A model generated the notes under the pieces. It was not told where the DNA came from and did not search any database. It saw only the letters and a program-made list of their open reading frames with translations. Shown one piece after another: positions 1-8,552 of a DNA stretch of 51,575 nucleotides (position 1 is the stretch's first letter; the number at the start of each line of letters is the position of its first letter). The position numbers were made by a program, and so were the translations under genes. The stretch spans positions 1-51,575 of the forward strand of contig JAFUPI010000080.1 of assembly GCA_017481285.1 (NCBI GenBank), written 5' to 3'. This DNA comes from Agathobacter sp. GTDB lineage: Bacteria > Bacillota > Clostridia > Lachnospirales > Lachnospiraceae.

Positions 1-24
1 ATATTTACTCCATTCTGAAATTAT

Positions 25-54
25 TTGCACTTATTATATCATATATGGTAAAAT
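25..54 (+). promoter_or_regulatory. Promoter of the CoA-transferase/LtaS-like operon
   Basis: TTGCAC at 25-30 and TAAAAT at 49-54 are separated by 18 bp, a normal sigma-A layout. Transcription would start near position 61, giving a leader of about 24 nt before the ATG at 85. Confidence 0.6.
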
Positions 55-84
55 AAATTAAGTATGTATACTTGGGGGTATAAT

Positions 85-1425
85 ATGAACTTCATCGACG
101 AATATAATCAGAAAAAAGTTTCTGCCGACGAAGCTGTGAAAGTCATTCAGTCTGGCGACTGGGTGGACTATGGTTTTTGTGTAACAACCGTGGATGCACT
201 TGACAAAGCACTTGCCAAACGCACCGACGAATTAACCAATATAAATTTAAGAGGTGCCATCCTTCCAAAGATGCCCGCCGTTTTTGAACGAGAAGATGCT
301 GGTCAACATTTTACTTGGAATTCCTGGCACTTCAGCGGCGTCGAACGCAAGCTCGCCGCACGTGGCCTTGCTTATTACGCATCTATTTCTTATTCGGAGC
401 TGCCTCGTTACTACGAAGACATCGATACCCCTAGCCGAGTGGTTATGATGCAGGTAGCACCAATGGATGAAAATGGGTACTTCAATTTTGGTCCAAGTGC
501 TTCTCACCTGGCTGCTGCATGCAGACGTGCAGAAGTTGTGATTGTAGAAGTAAACCAAAATATGCCATACTGTATTGGAGGACCAGAAGCTGGTGTGCAT
601 ATTTCGCAGGTTGATTTCATCGTAGAAGGAGACAACCTGCCTATCACTGCATTGCAATCTAGCGGTGAAGCTTCTGATGTGGACAAGGCTATTGCCCAGC
701 AAATCGTAGAACATATTCCAAATCGAGCATGTCTGCAGTTGGGCATTGGAGCTATGCCAAATACGGTTGGTTCTCTCATCGCCCATTCCGATTTGAAGGA
801 TTTAGGGGTACACACCGAAATTTATTCGGATGGTTTTGTAGATATTGCGCAAGCTGGAAAAATTACTGGTGCCTATAAAAATCTAGACCCACACCGACAA
901 ACTTATGTATTTGCAATGGGAACACAAAAGGTATATGATTATTTACACAATAACCAAGAAATGCTTAGTGCTCCTGCCAGTTATGTAAACGATATTCGAA
1001 CCATCGCTGCACAGGATAACTTGATTTCAATTAACAATTGTGTCGATATTGATTTATTTGGGCAGATAAGTTCCGAAAGCTCCGGTTTTAAGCAAATTAC
1101 TGGTGCTGGCGGACAGCTTGATTTTGTATTAGGTGCTTATCTTTCCAAAGGTGGCAAGAGCTTTATTTGTTGTTCTTCCACCTTTACAGACAAAAATGGC
1201 AATTTACATTCCCGCATACGCCCTACTCTTGCAGCCGGCTCTATTGTCACTGCAACCCGTGCCTGCGCTCAGTATGTGGCAACTGAACATGGTATGGTAA
1301 ACGTAAAGGGCTTAAGCACCTGGCAACGTGCCGAGGCAATTATTTCGATTGCACATCCGGCTTTTCGGGAGGAATTAATACAAGAAGCTGACAAAATGGG
1401 GATATGGCGACGTAGTAACCATTAA
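85..1425 (+). CDS. but: Butyryl-CoA:acetate CoA-transferase family protein
   Basis: This 447-residue protein belongs to the acetyl-CoA hydrolase/transferase family and closely resembles the butyryl-CoA:acetate CoA-transferases of butyrate-forming Lachnospiraceae, which move CoA from butyryl-CoA to acetate in the last step of butyrate formation. Family landmarks include [34 protein letters not shown] and [20 protein letters not shown]. The catalytic glutamate that forms the CoA thioester should be about E245 in [11 protein letters not shown] chose ATG 85 because GGGGG at 74-78 is a well-placed ribosome site; an in-frame ATG at 64 would lie upstream of it and gives residues outside the family N-terminus. 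Substrate could also be 4-hydroxybutyryl-CoA or another short acyl-CoA. The LtaS-like gene follows after 16 nt. Confidence 0.85.
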   Translation: MNFIDEYNQKKVSADEAVKVIQSGDWVDYGFCVTTVDALDKALAKRTDELTNINLRGAILPKMPAVFEREDAGQHFTWNSWHFSGVERKLAARGLAYYASISYSELPRYYEDIDTPSRVVMMQVAPMDENGYFNFGPSASHLAAACRRAEVVIVEVNQNMPYCIGGPEAGVHISQVDFIVEGDNLPITALQSSGEASDVDKAIAQQIVEHIPNRACLQLGIGAMPNTVGSLIAHSDLKDLGVHTEIYSDGFVDIAQAGKITGAYKNLDPHRQTYVFAMGTQKVYDYLHNNQEMLSAPASYVNDIRTIAAQDNLISINNCVDIDLFGQISSESSGFKQITGAGGQLDFVLGAYLSKGGKSFICCSSTFTDKNGNLHSRIRPTLAAGSIVTATRACAQYVATEHGMVNVKGLSTWQRAEAIISIAHPAFREELIQEADKMGIWRRSNH

Positions 1426-1441
1426 ATTTTAGGAGGTAATC

Positions 1442-3625
1442 ATGAAAAAGATACTTGATGTTTTGAAAGAAAAAATGAGTTTTATCAAAGAAAAGTTCTT
1501 TACAAAGCACGAAAAACAACACTCTGAAAAATATTATAAACTTATTAATATATTAAATAGCTATTCTATTATATGGCATGCTCTACTATCTATGTTTGTC
1601 GTATTTCTGGTAGAACTTGCTTCCAGATGGAGTATTGTTTCGGCATTTAGCTTTATTGCAAAATCGCCATGGGCGTTTTTCTATAATTCGTTCATTGTTT
1701 TTGCATCCCTTACTTTGGTTTACTTATTCCGAAGAAGAGCTTTTGCCAGACTTATTATCAGTTCCTTCTGGATCATCTTAGGGATTATAAATGGTATCGT
1801 TCTTTCGAACCGTGTTACACCATTTGGTTTTGCCGATTTAACGGTAGTTTCTGACTTGCTTACCATGTTAGATACCTACGTTTCTCCAACCATGATGGCA
1901 ATTATTATAGCGGCATCTCTTATTTTCATTATTATTTGTGCGCTTATATATATCCACGGACCTGTATATCAGGGAAAACAGCGACGCATCGTTTCGTTAG
2001 CTTCTATCTTAACCATCGTATTTATTGCTATTCCAGCTACCACTACTGTGGCACAGGAAAACAATATCATTGCTAGTTACTTTACCAATATTGCCCAAGG
2101 CTATATGGACTATGGATTTGTATATTCATTCTCTTCTGGTTTTGTAAACTGGGGCATGAAAGAACCTGCTGATTATGAAGAAGCCGTTATCGATGCTCTG
2201 ATGCAGGCAGTAGAAAGCGAAAAAGCCGTTACGACTGTAACAACAGAAAATGGACCAAATATTATAACTGTTCTTTTGGAATCATTTGTAGATCCAAACG
2301 AGTTTAACTTTATGACATATAGTCAGGACCCAACACCTTTCTTCCATTACCTGGAAGATAATTACACCTCTGGTTACTTAACCATGCCGGTTGTTGGTGC
2401 AGGTACTGCAAACGCCGAGTTTGAAATTCTTACTGGTATGCGATTACACTACTTTGGAACAGGTGAATACCCATACAAAACTGTTTTAAAAGAAGTAGAA
2501 AACTGCGAAAGTATTGCATCTTATTTGAAATCCATCGGTTATGGAACCCATGCAGTACACAATAATGGTGGAAACTTCTACAGTCGTGTAAATGCATTCT
2601 CTATGATGGGCTTTGATTCTTTCACTAGTAAGGAATTAATGAATATCACAGAATTTACACCAAACGAAGGCTGGGCAGAGGATTCCATTCTTGCAGAAGA
2701 AACCATGAAAACCCTTACTTCAACTCCTGGGCCAGACTTAACCTATGTCATTACGGTAGGACAGCACGGTGTATATCCAGAAGAAAAAGTTATCGAAGAA
2801 CCATATTGCGAAGTCTATGGACTTCCTACCGAAGGCGAAACAAATGCCTGGACTTATTACATGCACCAGGCAAACAAAACCGACCAGTTCATACAGGAAC
2901 TTATCACTTATCTCGAAGAATTTGAAGAAGATACTATCGTAGTATTCTGGGGTGATCACCTTCCTACTTTTGGTCTGGAAGATTCCGAAATGGTTTCTGG
3001 TGACATCTACAAAACCAAATATGTTACTTGGAACAACTTTGGTTTAGAACAGAATGACAAAGATTTATATGCTTACCAGCTCATGGCTGATATCTTCAAT
3101 CAGGTTGGTATTCATGATGGCACCATGGTGGCTTACCACCAGACACAGTGGGACAACCCAGATAACCAGGCTTATTTAGATGGCATCGAGCAGTTACAGT
3201 ACGACATCCTTTACGGAAATCGCTACTGTTATGATGGCGATATCAACAAATATCCAGCCACCGATATTATCATGGGTATCGATGATGTCATTATTTCAGA
3301 AATGTATCCTTACACCGATGAAGAAGGCACCAATTGGGTAGTCCTTAAGGGAGAAAGCTTCACGAAATGGAGCCGCGTATATGTCAATGGTGACAAGATC
3401 GGAACTACCTATGTATCTGGAAATGAGCTTTGGATTAAAGCTTCTAAAATTGAAGATGGAGACAAAGTAGTCGTAAACCAGAATGGTTCCAAGAGCACGA
3501 TTTTTAGAAGTTCTAATGAGTTTGTTTATCAGATACCTGCCGTAGATGATGTTGCTGAAACACAGACAACAGAAGGTACCGAAAATACTGAAAGTTCTGA
3601 AAATGCAGAGGGAACTACCCCATAG
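1442..3625 (+). CDS. LTA synthase family sulfatase with C-terminal beta domain
   Basis: This 727-residue membrane protein has about five N-terminal membrane segments (residues 43-205) followed by an extracellular sulfatase-fold domain of the LtaS type, which transfers phosphoglycerol from phosphatidylglycerol to a glycolipid or polymer. Expected catalytic and metal residues are present: E280 in LLESF, the nucleophile T322 in GAGTANAEFE, H442 in GQHG, and D505/H506 in WGDH. Unlike ordinary LtaS it carries a C-terminal extension: a beta-rich segment at about 610-705, resembling an IPT/TIG domain, and a Thr/Glu-rich tail. The ribosome site AGGAGG sits 7 nt before the ATG. It is probably cotranscribed with the CoA-transferase. 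The acceptor polymer is unknown. Confidence 0.82.
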   Translation: MKKILDVLKEKMSFIKEKFFTKHEKQHSEKYYKLINILNSYSIIWHALLSMFVVFLVELASRWSIVSAFSFIAKSPWAFFYNSFIVFASLTLVYLFRRRAFARLIISSFWIILGIINGIVLSNRVTPFGFADLTVVSDLLTMLDTYVSPTMMAIIIAASLIFIIICALIYIHGPVYQGKQRRIVSLASILTIVFIAIPATTTVAQENNIIASYFTNIAQGYMDYGFVYSFSSGFVNWGMKEPADYEEAVIDALMQAVESEKAVTTVTTENGPNIITVLLESFVDPNEFNFMTYSQDPTPFFHYLEDNYTSGYLTMPVVGAGTANAEFEILTGMRLHYFGTGEYPYKTVLKEVENCESIASYLKSIGYGTHAVHNNGGNFYSRVNAFSMMGFDSFTSKELMNITEFTPNEGWAEDSILAEETMKTLTSTPGPDLTYVITVGQHGVYPEEKVIEEPYCEVYGLPTEGETNAWTYYMHQANKTDQFIQELITYLEEFEEDTIVVFWGDHLPTFGLEDSEMVSGDIYKTKYVTWNNFGLEQNDKDLYAYQLMADIFNQVGIHDGTMVAYHQTQWDNPDNQAYLDGIEQLQYDILYGNRYCYDGDINKYPATDIIMGIDDVIISEMYPYTDEEGTNWVVLKGESFTKWSRVYVNGDKIGTTYVSGNELWIKASKIEDGDKVVVNQNGSKSTIFRSSNEFVYQIPAVDDVAETQTTEGTENTESSENAEGTTP

Positions 3626-3652
3626 ATGGGAATAAGCCAAATATATTCAACA

Positions 3653-3694
3653 AAAAAGCATCAACCTGCAAGCGAGCTTGCGTTGATGCTTTTT
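3653..3694. terminator. Bidirectional rho-independent terminator
   Basis: AAAAAGCATCAAC (3653-3665) pairs perfectly with GTTGATGCTTTTT (3682-3694), and the loop holds a further GCAAGC/GCTTGC pairing. T tracts follow on both strands, so it can end both the LtaS-like gene (+) and the converging LiaF-like gene (-). Confidence 0.9.
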
Positions 3695-3710
3695 CATTGT
3701 CCTACTTGGC

Positions 3711-4433
3711 TTATTCAAAGAATATATTTAACTCCCCAAAGTTCGATTCCGCTTTAATGATAACATGTGGGGCATCCATATCGCGATTTGGTTCTCCATG
3801 TATACTCACATGCCCAAAAGTACTGTTCTGACTGATGGATGCACGCCAGGTATTTGGAATATAGATATTCATCTTACCAAAATTATTTTCCAAATCTATG
3901 GTGGCTTCTCCATTATAGACAGTGGCATTATTAAAATATACATTTGCAGAACCAAAGTCATTCTCCAATTTCGCACTACTGAAGGCTGCAGAATTCACAT
4001 ATTTGCTAGTAGAGTTGAAATTGTTCTCTAAAGAAACATGTCGGCCATCCGTCCACTCTTCTTTTTTCACATCATCGATGGAGCCTTCTTTCCATTCTCC
4101 ATTATCTTTATAATGAATCTGTACTATTTTCTTCTTTTTTCCAATAATCATGTTTAAACCTATTGCTAAAAATATACCAGCTATAAACAATGGAAATGGC
4201 GCGATATCGGAAATTCCTAAATAATCCTCATACATCCATGCAAGCATGCACGCACACATAACGCAGGTAAAAAATTCTCTTTCTTTTAATCCGTATATCA
4301 CTCCACAAGCAAAGCAAAACGTGAAAATTATTTTTATCCAAGGAATCTCTGGAATAATTCCTAAGGAAGTTCCCAAAATATTTATTGCAATCATAATCAT
4401 AGCAAGTCCTATGCCTAGTTTTTTCTCTCTCAT
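3711..4433 (-). CDS. LiaF-like membrane protein
   Basis: The 240-residue product has about four membrane helices in its first 115 residues and a short charged linker. A soluble C-terminal half follows with repeated NNFG/NFG motifs (LENNFNSTSK, LENDFGSANVYF, LENNFGKMNIYI, ESNFGELNIFFE). This is the pattern of the cell-wall-active-antibiotic-response domain of LiaF and its relatives, a beta-strand repeat fold in membrane proteins that modulate envelope-stress regulators. The start codon overlaps the stop of the upstream LytTR gene by one base (TAATG), so the two are translationally coupled. I infer that this protein senses or tunes the LytTR protein at the membrane; no histidine kinase is adjacent. 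Confidence 0.75.
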   Translation of the reverse strand: MREKKLGIGLAMIMIAINILGTSLGIIPEIPWIKIIFTFCFACGVIYGLKEREFFTCVMCACMLAWMYEDYLGISDIAPFPLFIAGIFLAIGLNMIIGKKKKIVQIHYKDNGEWKEGSIDDVKKEEWTDGRHVSLENNFNSTSKYVNSAAFSSAKLENDFGSANVYFNNATVYNGEATIDLENNFGKMNIYIPNTWRASISQNSTFGHVSIHGEPNRDMDAPHVIIKAESNFGELNIFFE

Positions 4434-4894
4434 TATTTCATCAACCTCTTTTCTTCTAACTTCGTCATTAATAATTTCAGATAATTTCTCGAAACAAATA
4501 CTTTTTTATTGGAGCCAGCGAACTCCACTTCGCTGGCACCTGTGATATTTTTGTTAATCGCCCTTACCTTGCTGGCATTTAAAATCGTGGACTTTGCTAC
4601 TCGCACAAAATTTCCTGGAAGCAAATCCTCCAATTCATAAAGACGATATTTTGTTTCATAAATCTGCGTTGCGGTATGCACGACAACGCCGCTATCATCT
4701 GTTTCAAAGAAAAGAATTTCATCTATCGTAATATAATATTCCTTTTCTCCTCTGCTTACTTCTAGCTGCATTCTCGAATTGACCGCATCTGTGATACGCT
4801 TTTGAATCGATATCACATCTTCGTTTAAGGACTTACATCGAATGACGATTTCTTCTTCCGCAAGTCCATCATCAATTTCAATCTTTATCTTCAT
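4433..4894 (-). CDS. LytTR domain DNA-binding regulator
   Basis: This 153-residue protein has a short N-terminal stretch (about 1-50) with no response-regulator receiver domain, then a LytTR DNA-binding domain at about 50-150. Recognisable LytTR features are YYITIDEILFFETDD, YRLYELEDLL, NFVRVAKSTILNASKV and KKVFVSRNYLKLL. Stand-alone LytTR proteins coupled to a small membrane protein form one-component-like or antagonist-controlled switches in Firmicutes. Its partner here is the LiaF-like protein, overlapping by one base. An AGGAG site precedes the ATG, and a sigma-A promoter lies immediately upstream inside the previous gene's terminator. Its targets cannot be read from the window; autoregulation is plausible. 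Confidence 0.85.
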   Translation of the reverse strand: MKIKIEIDDGLAEEEIVIRCKSLNEDVISIQKRITDAVNSRMQLEVSRGEKEYYITIDEILFFETDDSGVVVHTATQIYETKYRLYELEDLLPGNFVRVAKSTILNASKVRAINKNITGASEVEFAGSNKKVFVSRNYLKLLMTKLEEKRLMK

Positions 4895-4921
4895 AACGTC
4901 TCCTGTTCTGTTGATAATTGC

Positions 4922-4950
4922 ATTATAAAAAAAGAACCTCTCGATGTAAA
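4922..4950 (-). promoter_or_regulatory. Promoter of the LytTR/LiaF-like pair, overlapping a terminator
   Basis: On the minus strand TTTACA (4950-4945) and TATAAT (4927-4922) are 17 bp apart. The -35 box is part of the loop side of the mrp terminator and the spacer contains its closing stem and T tract, so terminator and promoter share bases. Confidence 0.6.
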
Positions 4951-4969
4951 TACCTTTACACCAAGAGGT
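4928..4969 (-). terminator. Terminator after mrp
   Basis: ACCTCT/AGAGGT arms (4936-4941, 4964-4969) with an inner TGTAAA/TTTACA pairing form a hairpin that, read on the minus strand, is followed by TTCTTTTTTT. It ends the mrp transcript. Confidence 0.75.
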
Positions 4970-4992
4970 AAATTTTTAAAACTAAGTGGTAA

Positions 4993-5832
4993 TTAGATAC
5001 GTTCTAAAATTTCTTTTGCAACTTCTAAGTCTTTATTGTCGATGCTATAGAATTCACCCTTATCCGCAGCTTCTGCATAGGCAGGATTCAATGGGAGCTT
5101 ACCAAGAAGGTTTACACCCAGTAAGTTAGACACTTCTTCAATTTTGCTTTCTCCAAAAATATGAATCTGCTTTCCACAATCAGGGCACTGTAAATAGCTG
5201 AAGTTTTCTACCACACCGAGTACTGGAATATGCATCATATTTGCCATATTATAGGCTTTTTTTACAATCATCTGTACCAATTCCTGTGGAGATGTAACGA
5301 TAACGATACCGTTTACAGGAAGTGACTGAAATACTGTCAAAGGCACATCACCGGTTCCTGGTGGCATGTCCACAAAGAGATAATCGATTTCTCCCCAGAA
5401 TGTATCACTCCAGAACTGTTTTACCGCACCTGCGATAACTGGTCCTCTCCATACAACAGGAGCCTCTTCATCATCCATCATTAAATTGATAGACATAATT
5501 TTGATGCCATCCTTACTTTCCATTGGAACGATACCGCGTTCTTCTCCGTATACCTGTCCCTTCACACCAAACATTTTAGGAATGGATGGTCCAGTAATAT
5601 CAGCATCCAAAATACCTACTTTATATCCAGCTTTCGCCATCATAGAAGCCAGAGAAGCAGTCACAAAAGACTTTCCTACACCACCCTTGCCACTCACAAC
5701 ACCAATCACGTGTTTGATGTTAGAATGTGGATTCATCTCCTCTAACATACTTGTTTTTTCCTTACTTGGACATCCCTCACAGCTGCTTCTACCACAGGTA
5801 GATGCACTGCTACAGCTTGCATTTTCTGGCAT
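4993..5832 (-). CDS. mrp: Mrp/NBP35-type iron-sulfur carrier ATPase
   Basis: A 279-residue P-loop ATPase of the Mrp/ApbC/NBP35 family, which binds and delivers Fe-S clusters to apoproteins in the cytosol. The deviant Walker A is GKGGVGKS at 48-55, with LDADITGPSIP and VDMPPGTGDVP following. A CPDCGK motif near residue 220 supplies the conserved CxxC expected to hold the bridging cluster in a dimer. The N-terminus has several more cysteines (CSSASTCGRSSCEGC, residues 7-21), as in NBP35-like proteins, so a second cluster is likely. AGGAGG precedes the ATG. It is the last gene of a minus-strand run, 73 nt after the CDF transporter. Confidence 0.9.
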   Translation of the reverse strand: MPENASCSSASTCGRSSCEGCPSKEKTSMLEEMNPHSNIKHVIGVVSGKGGVGKSFVTASLASMMAKAGYKVGILDADITGPSIPKMFGVKGQVYGEERGIVPMESKDGIKIMSINLMMDDEEAPVVWRGPVIAGAVKQFWSDTFWGEIDYLFVDMPPGTGDVPLTVFQSLPVNGIVIVTSPQELVQMIVKKAYNMANMMHIPVLGVVENFSYLQCPDCGKQIHIFGESKIEEVSNLLGVNLLGKLPLNPAYAEAADKGEFYSIDNKDLEVAKEILERI

Positions 5833-5905
5833 TATAATTTCCTCCTAAATCTATATCATATCTCAACCAGGGGCGAGACGATGTATTTTCACACCAATGT
5901 CTAGT

Positions 5906-7081
5906 TTACACCTTTACTGCAGGTTTATCAATTGTAATTACAACAAAATAATTTTTCCCAATTTGTTCCCAAACCTTTTCCTGAATCATTTTTGTTGTCT
6001 CTGCATCGGATAAATAGAACTCATATGGCACTACTACATCGAAAATCATATTCGTATGTGTATCACCAAACACCACTCGAAAATCATGAAGCGAAAGCTT
6101 ATCTCCAATTCCCTTCACCAATTCTACACACTGTGCTTTCAACTCGGTGACTCGTTCATCCGTGGTTACAACAGGATCCATATGAATCGTGGTAAGGCAC
6201 CCCAATTCAACACGAAGTTTCATTTCCAGATTATCAATAACATCATGCAGCGACATCATATTTCCTTCTGCCGGAACTTCTGCATGCAAGGAGATAATTC
6301 TTCTTCCTGGGCCATAATCATGCACAATTAAATCATGAATCCCAATAATCGATTTTTTATCAAAATTCATAACCATTTCTTCAATCTGTTCTACAAACTC
6401 TGGGTCAGGTGCTTCTCCCAAAAGCGGACTTAAAGTCTCTTTTGCAGCATTAATACCTGCCACAAAAATCAAGATTCCTACTGCAATACCACAGAATCCA
6501 TCAATCTGCACATCTGTAAAATGCCCGATAACCGTTGCAATTAAAACTACTGTGGTCGAAATACAATCACTTAAACTATCCACTGCAGTCGCCTTTAACG
6601 TGGCAGATTCAAATCGTTTTCCATATGTATAGTTGTAAAATGCCATATAACATTTTCCAATAATAGATGCTACCAAAATCAGCAATACTACAACCGAGAA
6701 ATCCACACCGGTTGGATGAATAATTTTATCAATGGAATCCTTCACCAGTTCAAATCCCATCATCAAAATAACTGCTGATACGATGAGTCCAGACAAATAT
6801 TCGATACGTCCATGTCCAAATGGATGATCGGAATCCGGTTTCTGCTCTGCTAGTTTAAATCCTATCAGGGTCACCAAAGAAGACCCTGCATCTGACAAAT
6901 TGTTAAAAGCATCCGCTGTAATCGCAATAGAATTACTAATCAGACCTGCCACAAATTTTCCTATAAAAAGAAAAATATTTAATACAATACCCACGGTACC
7001 GCACAGTTTTCCATACGCACTTCTCTTTTTATCTGGGCTTAACTTTTCTAAACCCATCATTTTTGCCAATACTGCAACCAT
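5906..7081 (-). CDS. Cation diffusion facilitator family transporter
   Basis: The 391-residue product is a CDF antiporter that exports divalent metal ions (Zn, Fe, Mn or Co) in exchange for protons. The N-terminal 200 residues hold about six membrane helices. Helix 2 carries the metal-site sequence ITADAFNNLSDAGSS and helix 5 a matching DSLSD; DHPFGHGRIEYLSG is the usual intracellular loop. A cytoplasmic C-terminal domain with HDLIVHDYGPG and several His/Asp residues follows, then about 90 extra residues that look like a second ferredoxin-like fold, making it longer than the typical 290-310 residues. AGAGGAA precedes the ATG. The lepB gene ends 21 nt upstream. The metal cannot be fixed from sequence. 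Confidence 0.88.
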   Translation of the reverse strand: MVAVLAKMMGLEKLSPDKKRSAYGKLCGTVGIVLNIFLFIGKFVAGLISNSIAITADAFNNLSDAGSSLVTLIGFKLAEQKPDSDHPFGHGRIEYLSGLIVSAVILMMGFELVKDSIDKIIHPTGVDFSVVVLLILVASIIGKCYMAFYNYTYGKRFESATLKATAVDSLSDCISTTVVLIATVIGHFTDVQIDGFCGIAVGILIFVAGINAAKETLSPLLGEAPDPEFVEQIEEMVMNFDKKSIIGIHDLIVHDYGPGRRIISLHAEVPAEGNMMSLHDVIDNLEMKLRVELGCLTTIHMDPVVTTDERVTELKAQCVELVKGIGDKLSLHDFRVVFGDTHTNMIFDVVVPYEFYLSDAETTKMIQEKVWEQIGKNYFVVITIDKPAVKV

Positions 7082-7102
7082 AACTATTCCTCTTCACACA
7101 GG

Positions 7103-7765
7103 CTATTCTACGAATCCCCATCGATCAAATGGGAAATATGTAAATATCGCTTTTCCTATGATTTTTTCTTTTGTTACATACGGATTATTCCATTCTCTGG
7201 CATCCGCAGAACGATTTCGATTATCGCCTAAGCAAAGATAACTATCCTCAGGAATTTGGAACACATAAGGCCCTGTCCCTCTGGTCCACTCTTCTTTCAA
7301 ATATGGCTCCTCCAAGGCTTGTTCCGAATCACCGATATATATCTTCCCTTCCACAATCGTTACCGTCTCTCCTGGAAGCCCAATGATTCGTTTTACATAT
7401 TTTTGTGTTTCATCATCTGGAAAATAAAAGAAGATGATATCTCCACGTGCAGGCTCTTCCGTCAGATATGCCAGACGGAAACCTAACAAATTATCCCCTG
7501 GCATAATACTATTTTCCATAGAGCCCGTAGGCACTGTCGCATTAATAATGATAAAATTTTTGAGAACGAATACAACAGCCATCGTAATCAGAAGTGTAAA
7601 CGCAAAGCTTTTTATCTCCTTCTTCCAGTCGATTTCTTCATCCCCATCCTCTTCCCAGGCTTTTTTGTTTTTTGTATTTCTCTCATTTGGATTATCACTC
7701 GGAAAATCAAGAATGACTTCGTCATCTCCATTTAAATCCAAAATTTCTAAATCATCAAATCTCAT
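7103..7765 (-). CDS. lepB: Signal peptidase I
   Basis: A 220-residue type I signal peptidase, which removes signal peptides from exported proteins at the outer face of the membrane. One membrane helix lies at about 52-75, after an acidic cytoplasmic extension of about 50 residues that standard Bacillus SipS lacks. The catalytic serine is S82 in PTGSMENSIMPGD and the general-base lysine is K125 in YVKRIIGLPGE; LGDNRNRSADAR is the conserved box E. It starts 8 nt after plsC, with AAGGGA as a ribosome site, so it is probably in one operon with plsC and the downstream CDF gene. Confidence 0.92.
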   Translation of the reverse strand: MRFDDLEILDLNGDDEVILDFPSDNPNERNTKNKKAWEEDGDEEIDWKKEIKSFAFTLLITMAVVFVLKNFIIINATVPTGSMENSIMPGDNLLGFRLAYLTEEPARGDIIFFYFPDDETQKYVKRIIGLPGETVTIVEGKIYIGDSEQALEEPYLKEEWTRGTGPYVFQIPEDSYLCLGDNRNRSADAREWNNPYVTKEKIIGKAIFTYFPFDRWGFVE

Positions 7766-7773
7766 ACTATCCC

Positions 7774-8496
7774 TTAGCTGGCTGCTTCTATATTCTTTTC
7801 AATCGCAGCTCCGATTCTTTCTTTTACCAATGCTGCTATTTCATTGGATTTCAAATCTTTATATTCCTCATAATAGATTGGCTCTAAATAATGCAACTGC
7901 ACCTTCAATGGATCACAGCCATCCTGATCCAATACCTTAAAACTATCAATCAGCGCAAATGGTACAATTGGTGCCTTTGATTTCATAACACACTTAAAAG
8001 TACCTGCATGAAATTCTCCCATATTATTTCCATCTTTGCTTCTGGTTCCTTCTGGGAAAATAACCATGTTTCGTCCATCCATAAGCTCTTTGGTAACACT
8101 CTGAATTACCTTCATCGACTGGCGCACATCCTCTCTATCCATTGGATACGAATGCGTACACTGCACAATCTGTTTCAAAAAAGGAATTTCGTTTAACTCT
8201 TTTTTCAAGACTGCTGCAATTGGACGATCAAAACTCTCTACAATAGCTATAATATCAAAGATTCCCTGATGATTTCCACACATAAGAAAACCATCCTTAT
8301 CTGGAATATTTTCCAAACCTGTTATCCTCAGGTCAATGTTTCCTGACTTACAAACATGTTTCAGAATATAACGGATATGTTTATATTTCTCCTCATAGCT
8401 ATAATCATCTGTATGTTTTGCATATTTACAGAGTTTTACCCAGGCTGCTGGTATAATTGGTAGATTTTTAAGTATCACCATTACTAATCTGTTCAC
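7774..8496 (-). CDS. plsC: 1-acyl-sn-glycerol-3-phosphate acyltransferase
   Basis: This 240-residue protein is a PlsC-type lysophosphatidate acyltransferase, which makes phosphatidic acid for membrane lipids. The catalytic HX4D motif is H76-D81 in GNHQGIFD, and the phosphate-binding block is FPEGTRSKDG with E149. An N-terminal hydrophobic stretch can tether it to the membrane. The start codon is GTG, about 9 nt after GAGG. It lies 56 nt after degV and 8 nt before lepB. Confidence 0.9.
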   Translation of the reverse strand: MNRLVMVILKNLPIIPAAWVKLCKYAKHTDDYSYEEKYKHIRYILKHVCKSGNIDLRITGLENIPDKDGFLMCGNHQGIFDIIAIVESFDRPIAAVLKKELNEIPFLKQIVQCTHSYPMDREDVRQSMKVIQSVTKELMDGRNMVIFPEGTRSKDGNNMGEFHAGTFKCVMKSKAPIVPFALIDSFKVLDQDGCDPLKVQLHYLEPIYYEEYKDLKSNEIAALVKERIGAAIEKNIEAAS

Positions 8497-8552
8497 AATA
8501 ATTGCCTCACTTTTCTATCTCTCGTAAGAATCCATCTTTTCCCTTAAACTTA

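Noticed and set aside
247-786. Minus-strand frame of 179 residues inside the CoA-transferase gene
   Set aside because: It is a shadow of a well-conserved gene; no ribosome site or family motif.
4433-4894. LytTR protein as response regulator of the GHKL kinase at 41 kb
   Set aside because: It has no receiver domain and the two genes are 36 kb apart; no evidence links them.
7434-7940. Plus-strand frame of 168 residues opposite lepB and plsC
   Set aside because: It is complementary to two genes with complete catalytic motifs and lacks a ribosome site and any recognisable domain.
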